A DNA stretch of 63,909 bases from Ferruginibacter sp. (GCF_028288465.1 NZ_JAQBNR010000018.1:1-63909); one strand, 5' to 3'. Shown: positions 1 through 9,068, counted from the stretch's first letter. A program made the numbers and translations. The notes: a model not told the origin generated them from the letters alone.

Positions 1-2
1 AC

Positions 3-239
3 CGCTACCTGAAACAAAAAAGTACTTTCACTAATTTACAATTCCTGTACAGGCTGGACAGCCTGCAAGTATCAAGCTACCCTATGCGGGATAGTGTAGA
101 AAGCTGGGAGGCGGAAGAACGAAAGGCCTTTGAACTGAATAAGAAATTGCGGGAGCAATCAACAGCAACCAATGAAGTGAAAACAGCATTGGAGGAATTA
201 AAAATTAGAGAAAAGTTAAGAAAAGCAGCTGGCAAATAG
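3..239 (+). CDS. C-terminal part of a hypothetical protein (5' end outside window)
   Basis: An open frame runs from the window edge to a TAG at 237-239 and gives 78 residues. The last 50 residues are very rich in Glu, Lys, Arg, Ala and Leu (for example AEERKAFELNKKLREQ), which suggests a coiled coil or long helix. No domain is recognisable in the visible part, so no function is assigned. It is partial: the start codon lies upstream of the window. The coding call rests on the uninterrupted frame and the protein-like composition up to the stop. Confidence 0.55.
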   Translation, partial: RYLKQKSTFTNLQFLYRLDSLQVSSYPMRDSVESWEAEERKAFELNKKLREQSTATNEVKTALEELKIREKLRKAAGK

Positions 240-416
240 ATCTGTAAAATTTGTTTTGCAAATAAATTAGCAGAAAAAAATAAAGAGTGATCAGCATGCT
301 TCTGCAAAGGCAGTCCCTAAACTATACCAAGCAAGCTTTCTCAATACTCATTTTGTATAAAATCTTGTGTCAGCCATATGGTGCAGGGATGCAGATAAAT
401 ATTAATAAGGAATGAC

Positions 417-536
417 AAAGACCCTGTATAGTACACCTGCCTTATATCTTTGTGCCTGCGGCAAATAAGCCAGGAGAACTATGCATGATAAAAGTATTGG
501 TCATTGAGATTAGCTCTGCCCCGCCAACCACAATTC
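417..536 (+). repeat. Copy 1 of a 120-bp duplicated intergenic unit; possible small RNA or leader-peptide gene
   Basis: This 120-bp stretch is about 70% identical to 601-720, with two compensating one-base indels. It contains TATCTTTG (445-452), an exact match to the Bacteroidetes -7 promoter consensus TAnnTTTG. Downstream come a short GC stem (TGCC-TGC-GGCA), GGAGAACT, and an ATG at 481 opening an 8-codon frame (MHDKSIGH) that stops at 505-507. The tail CCAACCACAATTC is identical in both copies. What the sequence shows is the duplication and the box; that it is transcribed is inference. Confidence 0.55.
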
Positions 537-600
537 CCGATTTTATAAACGCTTACAGACAATTAAAACATCAATATGTGATTATATAATGCTTATCGCA

Positions 601-720
601 AAAGGCCCGGCATGGTACTCCGCCCTATTTCTTTGCACCTTCGGCGAATAAGCCCGGAGAACTATGTCGGACAATGATATTGATCATTGAGGTTAGCTCG
701 TACCTCCCCAACCACAATTC
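601..720 (+). repeat. Copy 2 of the 120-bp duplicated intergenic unit
   Basis: Second copy of the unit at 417-536. The promoter-like box is weaker (TTTCTTTG at 628-635). The GGAGAACTATG block is conserved, and the ATG at 664 opens a frame of exactly the same length (8 codons, MSDNDIDH, stop 688-690). It shares Met1, Asp3, Ile6, His8 and the CAT-TGA end with copy 1 while the other codons differ. Keeping frame length and stop while codons change is compatible with a tiny peptide, but with so few codons it could be chance. Confidence 0.55.
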
Positions 721-852
721 AAGCATTTTAAAAATTCTGATGATTTCTTAAAACAGATTCACTAAGTATTACTATCTGGAAATCTTTCAAGCGAATACGT
801 TAAATAGAATTTTTTAGCACCCTTCATCCTTATCTGCCGCAAAGATCTTGAC

Positions 853-1006
853 AGGCTTTGCCAAAAGCAAAGTCTGCGTTCCGCCAAAATACAAGGGCGG
901 AACTGGCCGGGGTTTTGTAAAAACAATCTCCACCCCGGTTTGGCCTCCTTCGGAGATATATCTGTGGGGTCGTATTCTTTTTACAAAAACCTTGCTTTTG
1001 CCAGCC
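853..1006. repeat. Nested palindromic element upstream of the 1105 gene
   Basis: Several inverted repeats are nested here: GTTCCGCC (878-885) with GGCGGAAC (896-903), the block GGTTTTGTAAAAAC (911-924) with its near complement at 977-991, and GGC..GCCAAAAGCAA (853-870) with its complement at 991-1006. The element ends about 100 bp before the start codon of the next gene. It may be a degenerate dispersed palindrome or a structured leader. Apart from this and the two 120-bp units, the gap 240-1104 shows no gene. Confidence 0.45.
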
Positions 1007-1104
1007 CCTTTTCAAGGCCGCATCAGATCAATCCCATTAAAATATTGTTCCAGTTGGATATAAAACCATATTACACTTATTTTTGGGTAACCATTTTGTC
1101 TGTT

Positions 1105-2220
1105 ATGAAACCCTTGCTTTTTTGCCTGCTTGTTCTCCCCTGCCTCTTCAATAATGCGAAGGCTCAGACCATCGAAGAACAATTGAAAAAAACACATCCC
1201 ACCTGCAATGATGTGTTCTTAAACGCCGTCGAGATATTTCCAACACTCTACCGGCAAAAGGCTTTTGATTCCATGCACACAGCCATTAACATCTGGAAAG
1301 ACGCCTGTGGCGACAATGATAAAATAACCTGTACCTCGCTGCTGCTGTCTATACAACAGACTACATTTAAAAAAGATTCCCTCAGTGCTTTTACTATTTC
1401 GGTACTGGAGAACTACGCCCGTTCATTTTCTTTCTATAAAAGATATACTTCACCTTATTACAAAAATGAAGCGGCCTTTTATAAATTCATTTCTATCTGG
1501 GCAAAATTGCTGATGGCAGAAAGACGATTGGATGGATCTGAGAAATTTATCTGCTCCGTTTTTACTGGTGATATTACCGATCCGGCAACAGAAATTAAAC
1601 ACCATGCCGAAGAATATCCGGAACTGGCGGCACTGGTACAACAAAAAGAAAAAGAGCAAAGAAAAAGATCCCGTGTGAATGGCGCTTTTCTAATTGGCAC
1701 CTGGGTTCCGAATGGTGATCTTAAAATAATTGGCAATCATCCGGCTATCGGGTTTCAGTGGGGCACAAGAAAAGACAAACAGGAAATTGATTTTACTATG
1801 CAGTTTCGTTTTATAAAAAGTGCTAACCCTTACCTGATTAAACGAAACAATACAATGTATCAAAGCGATCATTTTTTCGGTGGCTATATCGGATTTGATT
1901 ACACCTGTTACCTGCTGAGCAATCAAAAGAATGACCTTGGAGTAATGGCTGGTATTGGCTTTGATGGTTTTGATGTTTCTAAATCAAATGATCAAAGCCT
2001 GAGGCCGCTGTCAATAAATGCATTCAACGCCAATGGCGGATTAAGGTATAACTTTTATGTAACACCCACTTTTTACCTGGGGTTGCAGGGCCGGTATAAT
2101 GTAGTCAACTACTGCAACAGCGGCGGCAGCAGCCTGCAGGGAAATGCCTTTTCAATCGACCTGATTATTGGTGGTTATCACTCACGCTACGGCGGTTACT
2201 ATTCCCGGTATGGCCGGTGA
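1105..2220 (+). CDS. Hypothetical exported protein with a probable C-terminal outer-membrane barrel-like region
   Basis: 371 residues. The first 19-20 form a signal peptide (MKPLLFCLLVLPCLFNNAKA, then QT). The frame is open 55 codons further upstream, but that stretch overlaps the palindromic element and lacks protein character, so the ATG before the signal peptide was chosen. The N-terminal half looks helical (four Cys between about 30 and 80). The C-terminal half, from about residue 180, has alternating Gly/aromatic strands such as GGYIGFDYTCYLL and FSIDLIIGGYH, as in small outer-membrane barrels. No family was recognised. It converges on the 2233 gene with only 12 bp between them. Confidence 0.7.
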   Translation: MKPLLFCLLVLPCLFNNAKAQTIEEQLKKTHPTCNDVFLNAVEIFPTLYRQKAFDSMHTAINIWKDACGDNDKITCTSLLLSIQQTTFKKDSLSAFTISVLENYARSFSFYKRYTSPYYKNEAAFYKFISIWAKLLMAERRLDGSEKFICSVFTGDITDPATEIKHHAEEYPELAALVQQKEKEQRKRSRVNGAFLIGTWVPNGDLKIIGNHPAIGFQWGTRKDKQEIDFTMQFRFIKSANPYLIKRNNTMYQSDHFFGGYIGFDYTCYLLSNQKNDLGVMAGIGFDGFDVSKSNDQSLRPLSINAFNANGGLRYNFYVTPTFYLGLQGRYNVVNYCNSGGSSLQGNAFSIDLIIGGYHSRYGGYYSRYGR

Positions 2221-2232
2221 TATTGCAACAGT

Positions 2233-3312
2233 TTATCTCACTGTTTGCTCTGATCCTTCCAGCGGGCCTCTGTAGCTTAACGGATCTATCTTAAAATGAC
2301 GTGTGTAAATATTCGCCTGCTGAAAAATATTTTTTAGATTGGTGGCAGTTGCTTCAAAATTTTTACCGTCTCTTGTATCAAAATCATTCAGCACTAACCC
2401 TGTAGCTTCCTTCATCATCGCCTGCGGATCATCCAGGTAATAATACAACACGGCCAGGTTATAATAACTTGCATAGCGGATTTTTCGGTCACGTCTTTTG
2501 CTGGAAGTATACCTTTGTTTAACACTTTCAAAATAATCAATTACCGGTTTTAATTGTTCACGTGCACCTTCGATGGACTGGTTGGCATTCATCGAAAAAA
2601 GTACTTCCGTCAACTGCTGAAAAGCTTTGCGGTGATCTTCATATTCAGGATGCTTTTTGTTGCCCACGATCCACATCATATCATTTACCGTGACATCGCT
2701 GTAACCAAAATTATCGGTAATGCGGTCACTGAGGTAGTGCATGGCCCTGTTAACGCAATTGCGGTACAGGTCGCCGGTGGTGGTCATTGTGTTCAATACA
2801 AAATAACCTTCTGCCATTGGCCGGAAGGCAAATTCAGGACTTTTAAAAACTTGCTTGTAACCACGATCGGCCAGTGTCTGGTCCATGATATGCATACCCT
2901 TGTAATCAGATATCATTGCCATCGCAGCGAACGTGTATACCACTTCCTCGTGGTATAAGGTACGTGTACCGGTAATTTGTCCCAGGTTATTTTTAATATT
3001 TTCAATTCTTTCTTTAACAGAAACAGATTCGGGCAACAAATCTTCGAGTTTTACTTTAATAGTAATATGCCCGTACGCAGGAAGTTTTCTCCATCCTTCC
3101 AATATTACGGAGTTTTCTGCCACTGCCGGTTTCATAAACGGCTGCATCATTCTGCTGGATTCTACCACTACATTGTAAGTGTGATAAGTGCTGTCAAGGC
3201 GCATGGCAGGCAGCGAGTGAAACTGCACCGTGAAATTAAAACGATCTAGATCTACTGCTTGTGCAAAGGACATAAACGGGCAAAATACGAGGATAAACAG
3301 GTACTTTTTCAT
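2233..3312 (-). CDS. Hypothetical exported protein with helical C-terminal repeats
   Basis: 359 residues beginning with a clear signal peptide (MKKYLFILVFCPFMSFAQ). Residues 30-110 look like beta strands of a periplasmic domain. From about residue 220 the sequence becomes helical, with a TPR-like stretch (KIRYASYYNLAVLYYYLDD and the following helix). The family is not recognised. It is encoded on the minus strand downstream of the membrane protein at 3403-3942, 90 bp away, and the two could be co-transcribed. Location is inferred to be periplasm or outer membrane. No catalytic motif is visible. Confidence 0.7.
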   Translation of the reverse strand: MKKYLFILVFCPFMSFAQAVDLDRFNFTVQFHSLPAMRLDSTYHTYNVVVESSRMMQPFMKPAVAENSVILEGWRKLPAYGHITIKVKLEDLLPESVSVKERIENIKNNLGQITGTRTLYHEEVVYTFAAMAMISDYKGMHIMDQTLADRGYKQVFKSPEFAFRPMAEGYFVLNTMTTTGDLYRNCVNRAMHYLSDRITDNFGYSDVTVNDMMWIVGNKKHPEYEDHRKAFQQLTEVLFSMNANQSIEGAREQLKPVIDYFESVKQRYTSSKRRDRKIRYASYYNLAVLYYYLDDPQAMMKEATGLVLNDFDTRDGKNFEATATNLKNIFQQANIYTRHFKIDPLSYRGPLEGSEQTVR

Positions 3313-3402
3313 ATAGAATTGGATTTGCTTTACCTGTTAACGTTTTTCTTCCCTTATTATTTCTTAAAAATCTTGTCCTAACGTATTGCCAGCAGTGTAC
3401 TA

Positions 3403-3942
3403 TTAAAATTTTGAAGGTTTTGCCTGATTTTTTCCCATATCCGGAGGCCAATCTTTTGTCTGGTCCCGTTTGCCCGCGTAACTAACAATTATTGAGATAA
3501 AGGAACCGGTTGCAAAATTCCCGATGGTAGCTGTGGCCAATATCATCCCCAGCAAGTAAACAGGTTTAGTAGTCAGGTCCTGCGCTGCAGCCCCGGGCAA
3601 TAATTGTTGCTCAGGCACTGTAGAAAATAAATGCGGGTTGAAAAATAACATGGCTATCACAGCAAAAAGAACAGCCACCAATATCCCGGTCAAGGTAGTA
3701 AGATGACCGGCCAGGAGCATTGATACTGCCCGTTTTTGATCATAACGGGTATACAGCAGCTTATACTCGTAAAAAAAGATGGCTACCATAAAAAACAGGC
3801 AGCCCATGAAAAGATAATACAAATGCTGGTAACTATTATGGTAAAGAAATAAAACGACTGCCACAGTATATAATGTGGCAGCGGCCGATCCAAACAGCAG
3901 GTACTCTTTTAAATGTCGCCGGTCAAAAACAATGCTGCTCAT
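3403..3942 (-). CDS. Hypothetical four-helix integral membrane protein
   Basis: 179 residues with about four hydrophobic segments (roughly residues 14-33, 40-58, 75-101 and 127-154). The C-terminus is short, polar and positively charged (KRDQTKDWPPDMGKNQ). No signal peptide or known motif was recognised, so no function is offered. The gene starts 35 bp downstream of the SDR gene on the same strand, so the two may share a transcript. Confidence 0.65.
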   Translation of the reverse strand: MSSIVFDRRHLKEYLLFGSAAATLYTVAVVLFLYHNSYQHLYYLFMGCLFFMVAIFFYEYKLLYTRYDQKRAVSMLLAGHLTTLTGILVAVLFAVIAMLFFNPHLFSTVPEQQLLPGAAAQDLTTKPVYLLGMILATATIGNFATGSFISIIVSYAGKRDQTKDWPPDMGKNQAKPSKF

Positions 3943-3977
3943 CCAATTCTATTTAGAGGTGCTTCTTTTGGTGGACT

Positions 3978-4886
3978 TTAAATGGTAGGTGTTCCGCCGG
4001 TTACCTGCACTGTTGAACCCGTCATATAACTTGAATCCTGCGATGCAAGCAATACGTATACCGGTGCCAGTTCGGCTGGTTGCCCTGCTCTTTTCAGCGG
4101 TGTATCTTTTCCAAAGTTTTGTACTTTTTCAACAGGCATGGTAGATGGAATTAAAGGTGTCCAGATGGGACCGGGTGCAACACAGTTAACCCGTATTCCC
4201 TTGTCTGCCCAAAGCTGTGCCAGGCCGGACGTAAAATTTTGTATTGCTCCCTTGGTAGCCGCGTAAGCCAGTAAACCAGGCGAAGGCTTGTACGCATTTA
4301 CAGAAGTTGTATTAACTACAGTGCTGCCAGGTTTAAAATGAGGCTCAGCCGCCTGGCACAGGTAAAACATGGAATAGATATTTGTTTTGAAAGTGTAATC
4401 CAGTTCTTCCGGAGTTATTTCCTGCAGTGACTCGTGTGTAGCCTGGAACGCCGCGTTGTTTACTAAAATATCAATCTCACCCAATTCTTTTACAGCCTGT
4501 TCAATCACATTTTTACAATGCCGGGGATCACTGATATCGCCTGGTATCAATACGGCCTTTCTTCCTGCTTCTTCTACATATTTGGCAGTTTCCTGTGCGT
4601 CATCATCTTCGTTTAAATAAGAAATGGCTACATCGGCGCCTTCTCTTGCGAATGCAATAGCCACGGCCCTTCCAATGCCGGAATCTCCGCCAGTGATTAC
4701 CGCTTTTCTCCCCTGCAACTTGCCGGATCCTTTATAAGTCAGTTCCCCGTGATCAGCCCCGGGTTGCAACAAATCTTCGTCTCCCGGAGGTGCCTGTTGC
4801 TGTTCTTCATAAGGTGGCACCGGGTACTGTTCCAAAGGGTTTTCCATGCGTTTCGTTTCGTTATTTACTGTTGATGCAGATGTCAT
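3978..4886 (-). CDS. SDR family oxidoreductase, general-stress YhdF/YghA type
   Basis: 302 residues, a classical short-chain dehydrogenase with an extra N-terminal extension. The Rossmann NAD(P) motif GGDSGIG lies at about 66-72 and NNAA at about 143-146. The catalytic set is Ser195, Tyr208 and Lys212 (YAATK). The Pro/Gln-rich leader (YPVPPYEEQQQAPPG) is typical of the bacterial stress-associated subgroup. Start: the first ATG is used, but Met14 (4847) begins the segment usually seen at the N-terminus of this subgroup and is equally possible. The substrate cannot be told; the role is NAD(P)-dependent alcohol/carbonyl conversion in the cytoplasm. Confidence 0.92.
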   Translation of the reverse strand: MTSASTVNNETKRMENPLEQYPVPPYEEQQQAPPGDEDLLQPGADHGELTYKGSGKLQGRKAVITGGDSGIGRAVAIAFAREGADVAISYLNEDDDAQETAKYVEEAGRKAVLIPGDISDPRHCKNVIEQAVKELGEIDILVNNAAFQATHESLQEITPEELDYTFKTNIYSMFYLCQAAEPHFKPGSTVVNTTSVNAYKPSPGLLAYAATKGAIQNFTSGLAQLWADKGIRVNCVAPGPIWTPLIPSTMPVEKVQNFGKDTPLKRAGQPAELAPVYVLLASQDSSYMTGSTVQVTGGTPTI

Positions 4887-5128
4887 GATACTTGTCTTTT
4901 AAAAGTTATCAATAAATTGAGCGCAGGTATAACAAGCAACAGAAACATGCCAAAATAATATGCAGTAAACAACTTGCAAAGGCAAGCAATTTGTGTTCAT
5001 AATCTTACCCAGTTGAGGAGGAAAACTGCCAGTAAAAAATTCGCTTGAACACAGTGATTGCCGGTCATGCCAGCGCCTGGCTCATCTCGTGAATAGTATT
5101 GTGAAGTAAATTCTGTTGGGTGATTTTT

Positions 5129-6472
5129 CTAAAGCAGTGCTGATGCAAGCAGTAAAACAACCAACAGGCAGCAAATACTCAGCACGATGCTTAATAAGGA
5201 AAAACTGCGGTAAGTCTGCTGCATACTGAGTCCGCTGAATTGCGATATTACCCAGAAGTAAGCGTCGTTGGCATGGCTTACCATCATGGCTCCCGAAGCT
5301 GTAGCGCCCAGTAATAATGACAATGGAAATGGGTCTTTGAACCCTGCTATAAATGCAACAGGCGATAATATGGAGGTAGCAACAATAATGGCTGATGTGG
5401 TTGAACCCTGTGCCGTTTTTAATAAACACCCAATTGCATAAGCAATCAGTAAAAAAGCCATCGGCGAAAATGTGCCGTTGCTTACCCAATGCTGCACCAG
5501 GTCGGCCAGTGGTGTTTTCTTTAACACATTTCCAAATACACCGCCAGCTCCAACCAATATCAGGATGGGTCCTGCGTTTCGGATCGCTTCTGTTATCCAC
5601 CCGTTGAAAACCGGGACTTCAGATTGCTTCACCAGCAATAAGGACAACAATAAGCCACTCAGTAAAGCTATTACAGGGCTCCCCAGGAAATGCAATCCAT
5701 TTTTCAGCTGTGCATGCATTGGTACTATTTCGGTGGCAGAACCTGCGGCTATTAATAAAACGGGTACTATTACCGGTAATACACTTTTCCAAAAAACGGG
5801 CAGGTGCATTAGTTCTTCTTCCTGTATTTCTGCTGCCGAGTCGTGTTCGTTCACTACATTTAAAAAGCGGGAGGCAAACAGCCAGCAAATGATTGTAGCG
5901 GGGATGCTTACAGCAAGCCCGGTTAAAATAACAGTGCCAAGATGTTGTCCCAAACCAAGATTGGCAGCACCTGCCAGTGCCCCCGGATGCGGCGGTAGTA
6001 ATGTGTGCGTGATGTATAATCCACCAGCAAGCCCGTTTACAATGGCAGTGTATGATTTTTTTGTTTCCCTGCTCAAAGGTCTTGTAAGCCCGTTTAAAAT
6101 TACAAAGCCGCTGTCGCAAAAAATAGGAATACCTATTACTGATCCGATAACGGTAATGGCCAGCACCGGCCTGTTCTTTCCTACAAAATGAATAATAGAA
6201 TCAGCAATACGAAGCGTTGCCCCTGTTTTTTCCAGTACGGTTCCAATCAGTGTTCCCAGCACTACAACAAGCCCGATATGCGTCATCATGTTGCCAAAGC
6301 CTTCATTGGTAGTAAGCGCAATATCTTTTACCGGCATTCCCACAGCAATCCCTGTAAACAAAGCTGCTATCAGCAACGCTAAAAACGGATGCCATTTAAA
6401 ACGGGAACAGGCTATCACGATAAACAAAATAGCAGCAGTAATAATAAGCAGTAAAGAAAAGCCTGTGACCAT
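5129..6472 (-). CDS. GntP-family gluconate/glycerate:H+ symporter
   Basis: 447 residues, the normal length for the GntP family, with about 12 membrane helices. Family hallmarks visible are the early HPFLALLIAAL segment, GFGNMMTHIGLVVVLGTLIG, PIFCDSGFVIL, and the Thr/Pro loop THTLLPPHPGAL. It is downstream of the glycerate 2-kinase gene on the same strand across a 210-bp repeat-rich spacer. Context therefore suggests uptake of glycerate or a related sugar acid that the kinase then phosphorylates. Substrate choice among gluconate, glycerate and similar acids is inference. Confidence 0.9.
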   Translation of the reverse strand: MVTGFSLLLIITAAILFIVIACSRFKWHPFLALLIAALFTGIAVGMPVKDIALTTNEGFGNMMTHIGLVVVLGTLIGTVLEKTGATLRIADSIIHFVGKNRPVLAITVIGSVIGIPIFCDSGFVILNGLTRPLSRETKKSYTAIVNGLAGGLYITHTLLPPHPGALAGAANLGLGQHLGTVILTGLAVSIPATIICWLFASRFLNVVNEHDSAAEIQEEELMHLPVFWKSVLPVIVPVLLIAAGSATEIVPMHAQLKNGLHFLGSPVIALLSGLLLSLLLVKQSEVPVFNGWITEAIRNAGPILILVGAGGVFGNVLKKTPLADLVQHWVSNGTFSPMAFLLIAYAIGCLLKTAQGSTTSAIIVATSILSPVAFIAGFKDPFPLSLLLGATASGAMMVSHANDAYFWVISQFSGLSMQQTYRSFSLLSIVLSICCLLVVLLLASALL

Positions 6473-6690
6473 TTTAATGGATAATTGATAATTTTTTAAT
6501 GGATAGTTTTAATGGATAGTGGATAATTTTTTAATGGATAGTTTTAATGGATAATGAGTAGCAAGTGGTAGCAAATCAATTTTCCTGCATCGCATCATTA
6601 AGTCTTTCACTATAATGAAGAAACCTATAACCTGACAACATTATCCATTATCAATTAAAAAATTATCAATTCACTTTATCCATTAAAGTT
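6472..6690. repeat. AT-rich direct and inverted repeats between the kinase and permease genes
   Basis: Five copies of TTTTAATGGATA lie at 6472-6483, 6494-6505, 6507-6518, 6529-6540 and 6542-6553. The inverse motif (TATCCATTA) recurs at about 6641-6688 together with AAAAAATTATCAATT, so the two flanks could pair as one long imperfect hairpin. The block starts at the permease start codon and overlaps the kinase stop codon. It fills the whole intercistronic spacer. A role in transcript processing or stability is possible but only inferred. Confidence 0.7.
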
Positions 6691-8005
6691 CTGCTATTAC
6701 AATCACCAGGTCCATCACATTGGTTTGCGTTGCGCCGGTTTTAAACAGGCTGTCTGTTTGTTCAAATAAATGATATGCATCGTTGTTATTAAAATAGGCT
6801 GCTGCATCCAACTTCTTTTCGCTTGCCAATTCAATACTGTACTGGTCTGCAATCGCACCAGCTGCATCTGTTGGTCCGTCCGTTCCATCGGTGCCGGCTG
6901 CTAAAAAAGTAATCGCCGGTGTAGCATTATTTGCTTCCTTGCTCAATTCCAGTTGTGCGCTCAGTGCCATTTGCTGGTTACGACCTCCCTTCCCTTTGCC
7001 AGTAACTGCTACAATGGTTTCACCACCCAGTAACCAGCAGGCGGGTAGCGTTCCTGTATAATTTTTGCATTGCTGTACGAGCGCCGTACCTCTCTCAGCG
7101 GCGTCTCCATGTAACGTATTTTCAATGCTGACTACCTTGTACCCCAATGCCTTGGCCCTTGCTGCCGCAGCTTTTAAGGCGATGCTATTGCTGCCAATAA
7201 TATGGTTGTGTACCTGATTGAAAACGGGGTCTGTTGACTTAGCTGTTTCATTTATTTTTCCTGTAATCCCGGCATGGATATAATCGCTGATAGCAGTCGG
7301 CAATCGATGCATTAAATTGTACTTAGTCAATACCGCTTCTGCATCTGCAAATTTAGATTGTTCAGCTACTGTCGGGCCACTGGCAATAACCGATAAGTCA
7401 TCTCCCGGCACATCAGATATAATAAAAGAAAACCAGCTGGCAAGTGGTGCATATTGCAGTAATTGTCCGCCTTTTACACCAGATAAATGTTTTCGCACTG
7501 TGTTCATTTCATCAATCGTGGCACCACTTTTCAACAGCAGTTCGTATGTTGTTTGCAGTTTGCTTAAAGTTAATCCCTCCGGTACATCCATCCACAAAGA
7601 AGATGCGCCGCCACTGATGAGACAAATGATTAAATCACCTTTACCTGCCTTACTTATTAATTCGATGGTTTGTGCTGTAGCTACCACGCCACTTTCATCC
7701 GGCACCGGGTGTGCAGCTTCTGCGCAAATGATTTTTTGCAGTGGAAGGGAATGTTCATATTTTGTAACAATGATGCCGGCACTAATTAAATTACCCAGTA
7801 TCTCTTCCACCGATTTTGCCATTGCTGCGCTGGCTTTTCCTGCACCAATTACGTAAATATTTTGCAACCCGGCTATTGGAAACTGTTGGTTGAAAATATG
7901 CAATGTGCTGTCGCTTATAAATAAATGGGCTGGCATTAATTGTGCCGGTTGCACTGCTGTAATAGCTGAGTTAAATATTTGTATGGCTTTGTCCCTTGTT
8001 GTCAT
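6683..8005 (-). CDS. Glycerate 2-kinase, GckA/MOFRL family
   Basis: 440 residues, the usual size of class II glycerate kinases (DUF4147 domain followed by MOFRL). The N-terminal domain shows IYVIGAGKASAAMAKS and the nucleotide/substrate loop LISGGASSLW. The C-terminal MOFRL domain shows LGGET, GRNQQMALS and AAGTDGTDGPTDAAGA. It phosphorylates D-glycerate to 2-phosphoglycerate in the cytoplasm, feeding glycolysis. It is the promoter-proximal gene with the GntP permease downstream. Start: Met at 8005 (MTTRDKAIQIF) was chosen; an in-frame ATG at 8023 would add six residues. Confidence 0.93.
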   Translation of the reverse strand: MTTRDKAIQIFNSAITAVQPAQLMPAHLFISDSTLHIFNQQFPIAGLQNIYVIGAGKASAAMAKSVEEILGNLISAGIIVTKYEHSLPLQKIICAEAAHPVPDESGVVATAQTIELISKAGKGDLIICLISGGASSLWMDVPEGLTLSKLQTTYELLLKSGATIDEMNTVRKHLSGVKGGQLLQYAPLASWFSFIISDVPGDDLSVIASGPTVAEQSKFADAEAVLTKYNLMHRLPTAISDYIHAGITGKINETAKSTDPVFNQVHNHIIGSNSIALKAAAARAKALGYKVVSIENTLHGDAAERGTALVQQCKNYTGTLPACWLLGGETIVAVTGKGKGGRNQQMALSAQLELSKEANNATPAITFLAAGTDGTDGPTDAAGAIADQYSIELASEKKLDAAAYFNNNDAYHLFEQTDSLFKTGATQTNVMDLVIVIAEL

Positions 8006-8095
8006 ATTTAATGCTGCATGCAATCATCCGCAACATACCAACTAATGCTAACTTAACCATAAATTATATCCGGCCAGGAAGATTGGTTTTGCAAT

Positions 8096-9037
8096 TTATT
8101 TCATATGCTGAACGGCAGATGCGACCACTTTTGCAACATCCGGCGGATCGATTGTTCTGCAATCAGGGCAGTTTTCTTTTCCTACACTATATCCATATTG
8201 CCACCATTCGGCCATCTGAACGGGATCAAAAATCAGGGAGTTGGTGGTGAGCTCCTTTTTTGAATAATAAAAATTAAGTTTGATTTTTTTATTCATTCCT
8301 TCCAGCCTGCCGATAATCAAATCATCTGTAACAATCTGGTTCAGCATAAAAGAAAACACCCTGGAAGTAAGATCCAGTGCATTGCGGATAGGCAATTTAT
8401 TCACCGGGTTTTCATTTGTTTTTAAAACAATAATATCCAGTTCGGTAGCCCCTTTTTGAATGGCCTGGTAAATGGGCACAATGTTACCCATACCGCCGTC
8501 CGCATATTCATACCCGTTTTTTGTGACCAGGCTCATAAAAGGTACCAGCGAAGCGGAAGCCCAAACCCACTCACAAAAATCAGTATAAGTACAGTCCTTC
8601 GCTTCCTTATATTCCACCGCCATTGTATTGAGGTTAGACACTGTAATATGAACATCATTTTTTTTGATCAGCTCAAAATCACTTTCAGTAATGGTTTTAA
8701 AAATCAGGTCCCGCAGGTTCTCACTTTCGCCGAATGTTTTCTTCCCCTCTAAAAACATTTTTACAATACCCAAGTGATTGATTTTTGTTTTATACACGTT
8801 CTTCTTCTTCTTCAACAAAAAAGGACAATTGTTAAAGATATCATCCTGTGTAACAGTGGTAAATACGTGCTTTAATTTATCAGTATTACCAATGGATAAA
8901 AGCGGTACCAGCAGACTGCCGGTAGAACTGCCAATGAAAATTTTATAATCCCGCTTACATACATTTATCAGGTATTCAGCAATCCCGCCAGCAAATGCGC
9001 CTTTGCTGCCGCCGCCTGAAATAACAAGTGCTTTCAT
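8096..9037 (-). CDS. Patatin-like phospholipase (acyl hydrolase)
   Basis: 313 residues with all patatin signatures: the oxyanion loop GGGSKGAFAGG at 8-18, the nucleophile elbow GSSTG at 36-40 (Ser38), and the Asp of the DGG motif at 180. This gives a complete Ser-Asp dyad. There is no signal peptide, so the enzyme is cytoplasmic or peripheral to the membrane. It would release fatty acids from phospholipids or other esters. It is transcribed divergently from hsp20 across 150 bp that contains a perfect 13-bp inverted repeat. The exact lipid substrate is unknown. Confidence 0.93.
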   Translation of the reverse strand: MKALVISGGGSKGAFAGGIAEYLINVCKRDYKIFIGSSTGSLLVPLLSIGNTDKLKHVFTTVTQDDIFNNCPFLLKKKKNVYKTKINHLGIVKMFLEGKKTFGESENLRDLIFKTITESDFELIKKNDVHITVSNLNTMAVEYKEAKDCTYTDFCEWVWASASLVPFMSLVTKNGYEYADGGMGNIVPIYQAIQKGATELDIIVLKTNENPVNKLPIRNALDLTSRVFSFMLNQIVTDDLIIGRLEGMNKKIKLNFYYSKKELTTNSLIFDPVQMAEWWQYGYSVGKENCPDCRTIDPPDVAKVVASAVQHMK

Positions 9038-9068
9038 ACATTATTTTACAAAAGGTAGTATTTTTTTG

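Noticed and set aside
940..1104. N-terminal extension of the 1105 gene
   Set aside because: It overlaps the palindromic element and is followed by a Met directly preceding a clear signal peptide, so translation from 1105 is far more likely.
5472..6191. 239-codon frame opposite the GntP permease gene
   Set aside because: It is antisense to a well-supported gene and its protein shows no family features; long shadow frames are common over membrane protein genes.
7317..7856. 179-codon plus-strand frame over the glycerate kinase
   Set aside because: Antisense shadow of a recognised gene with no protein features.
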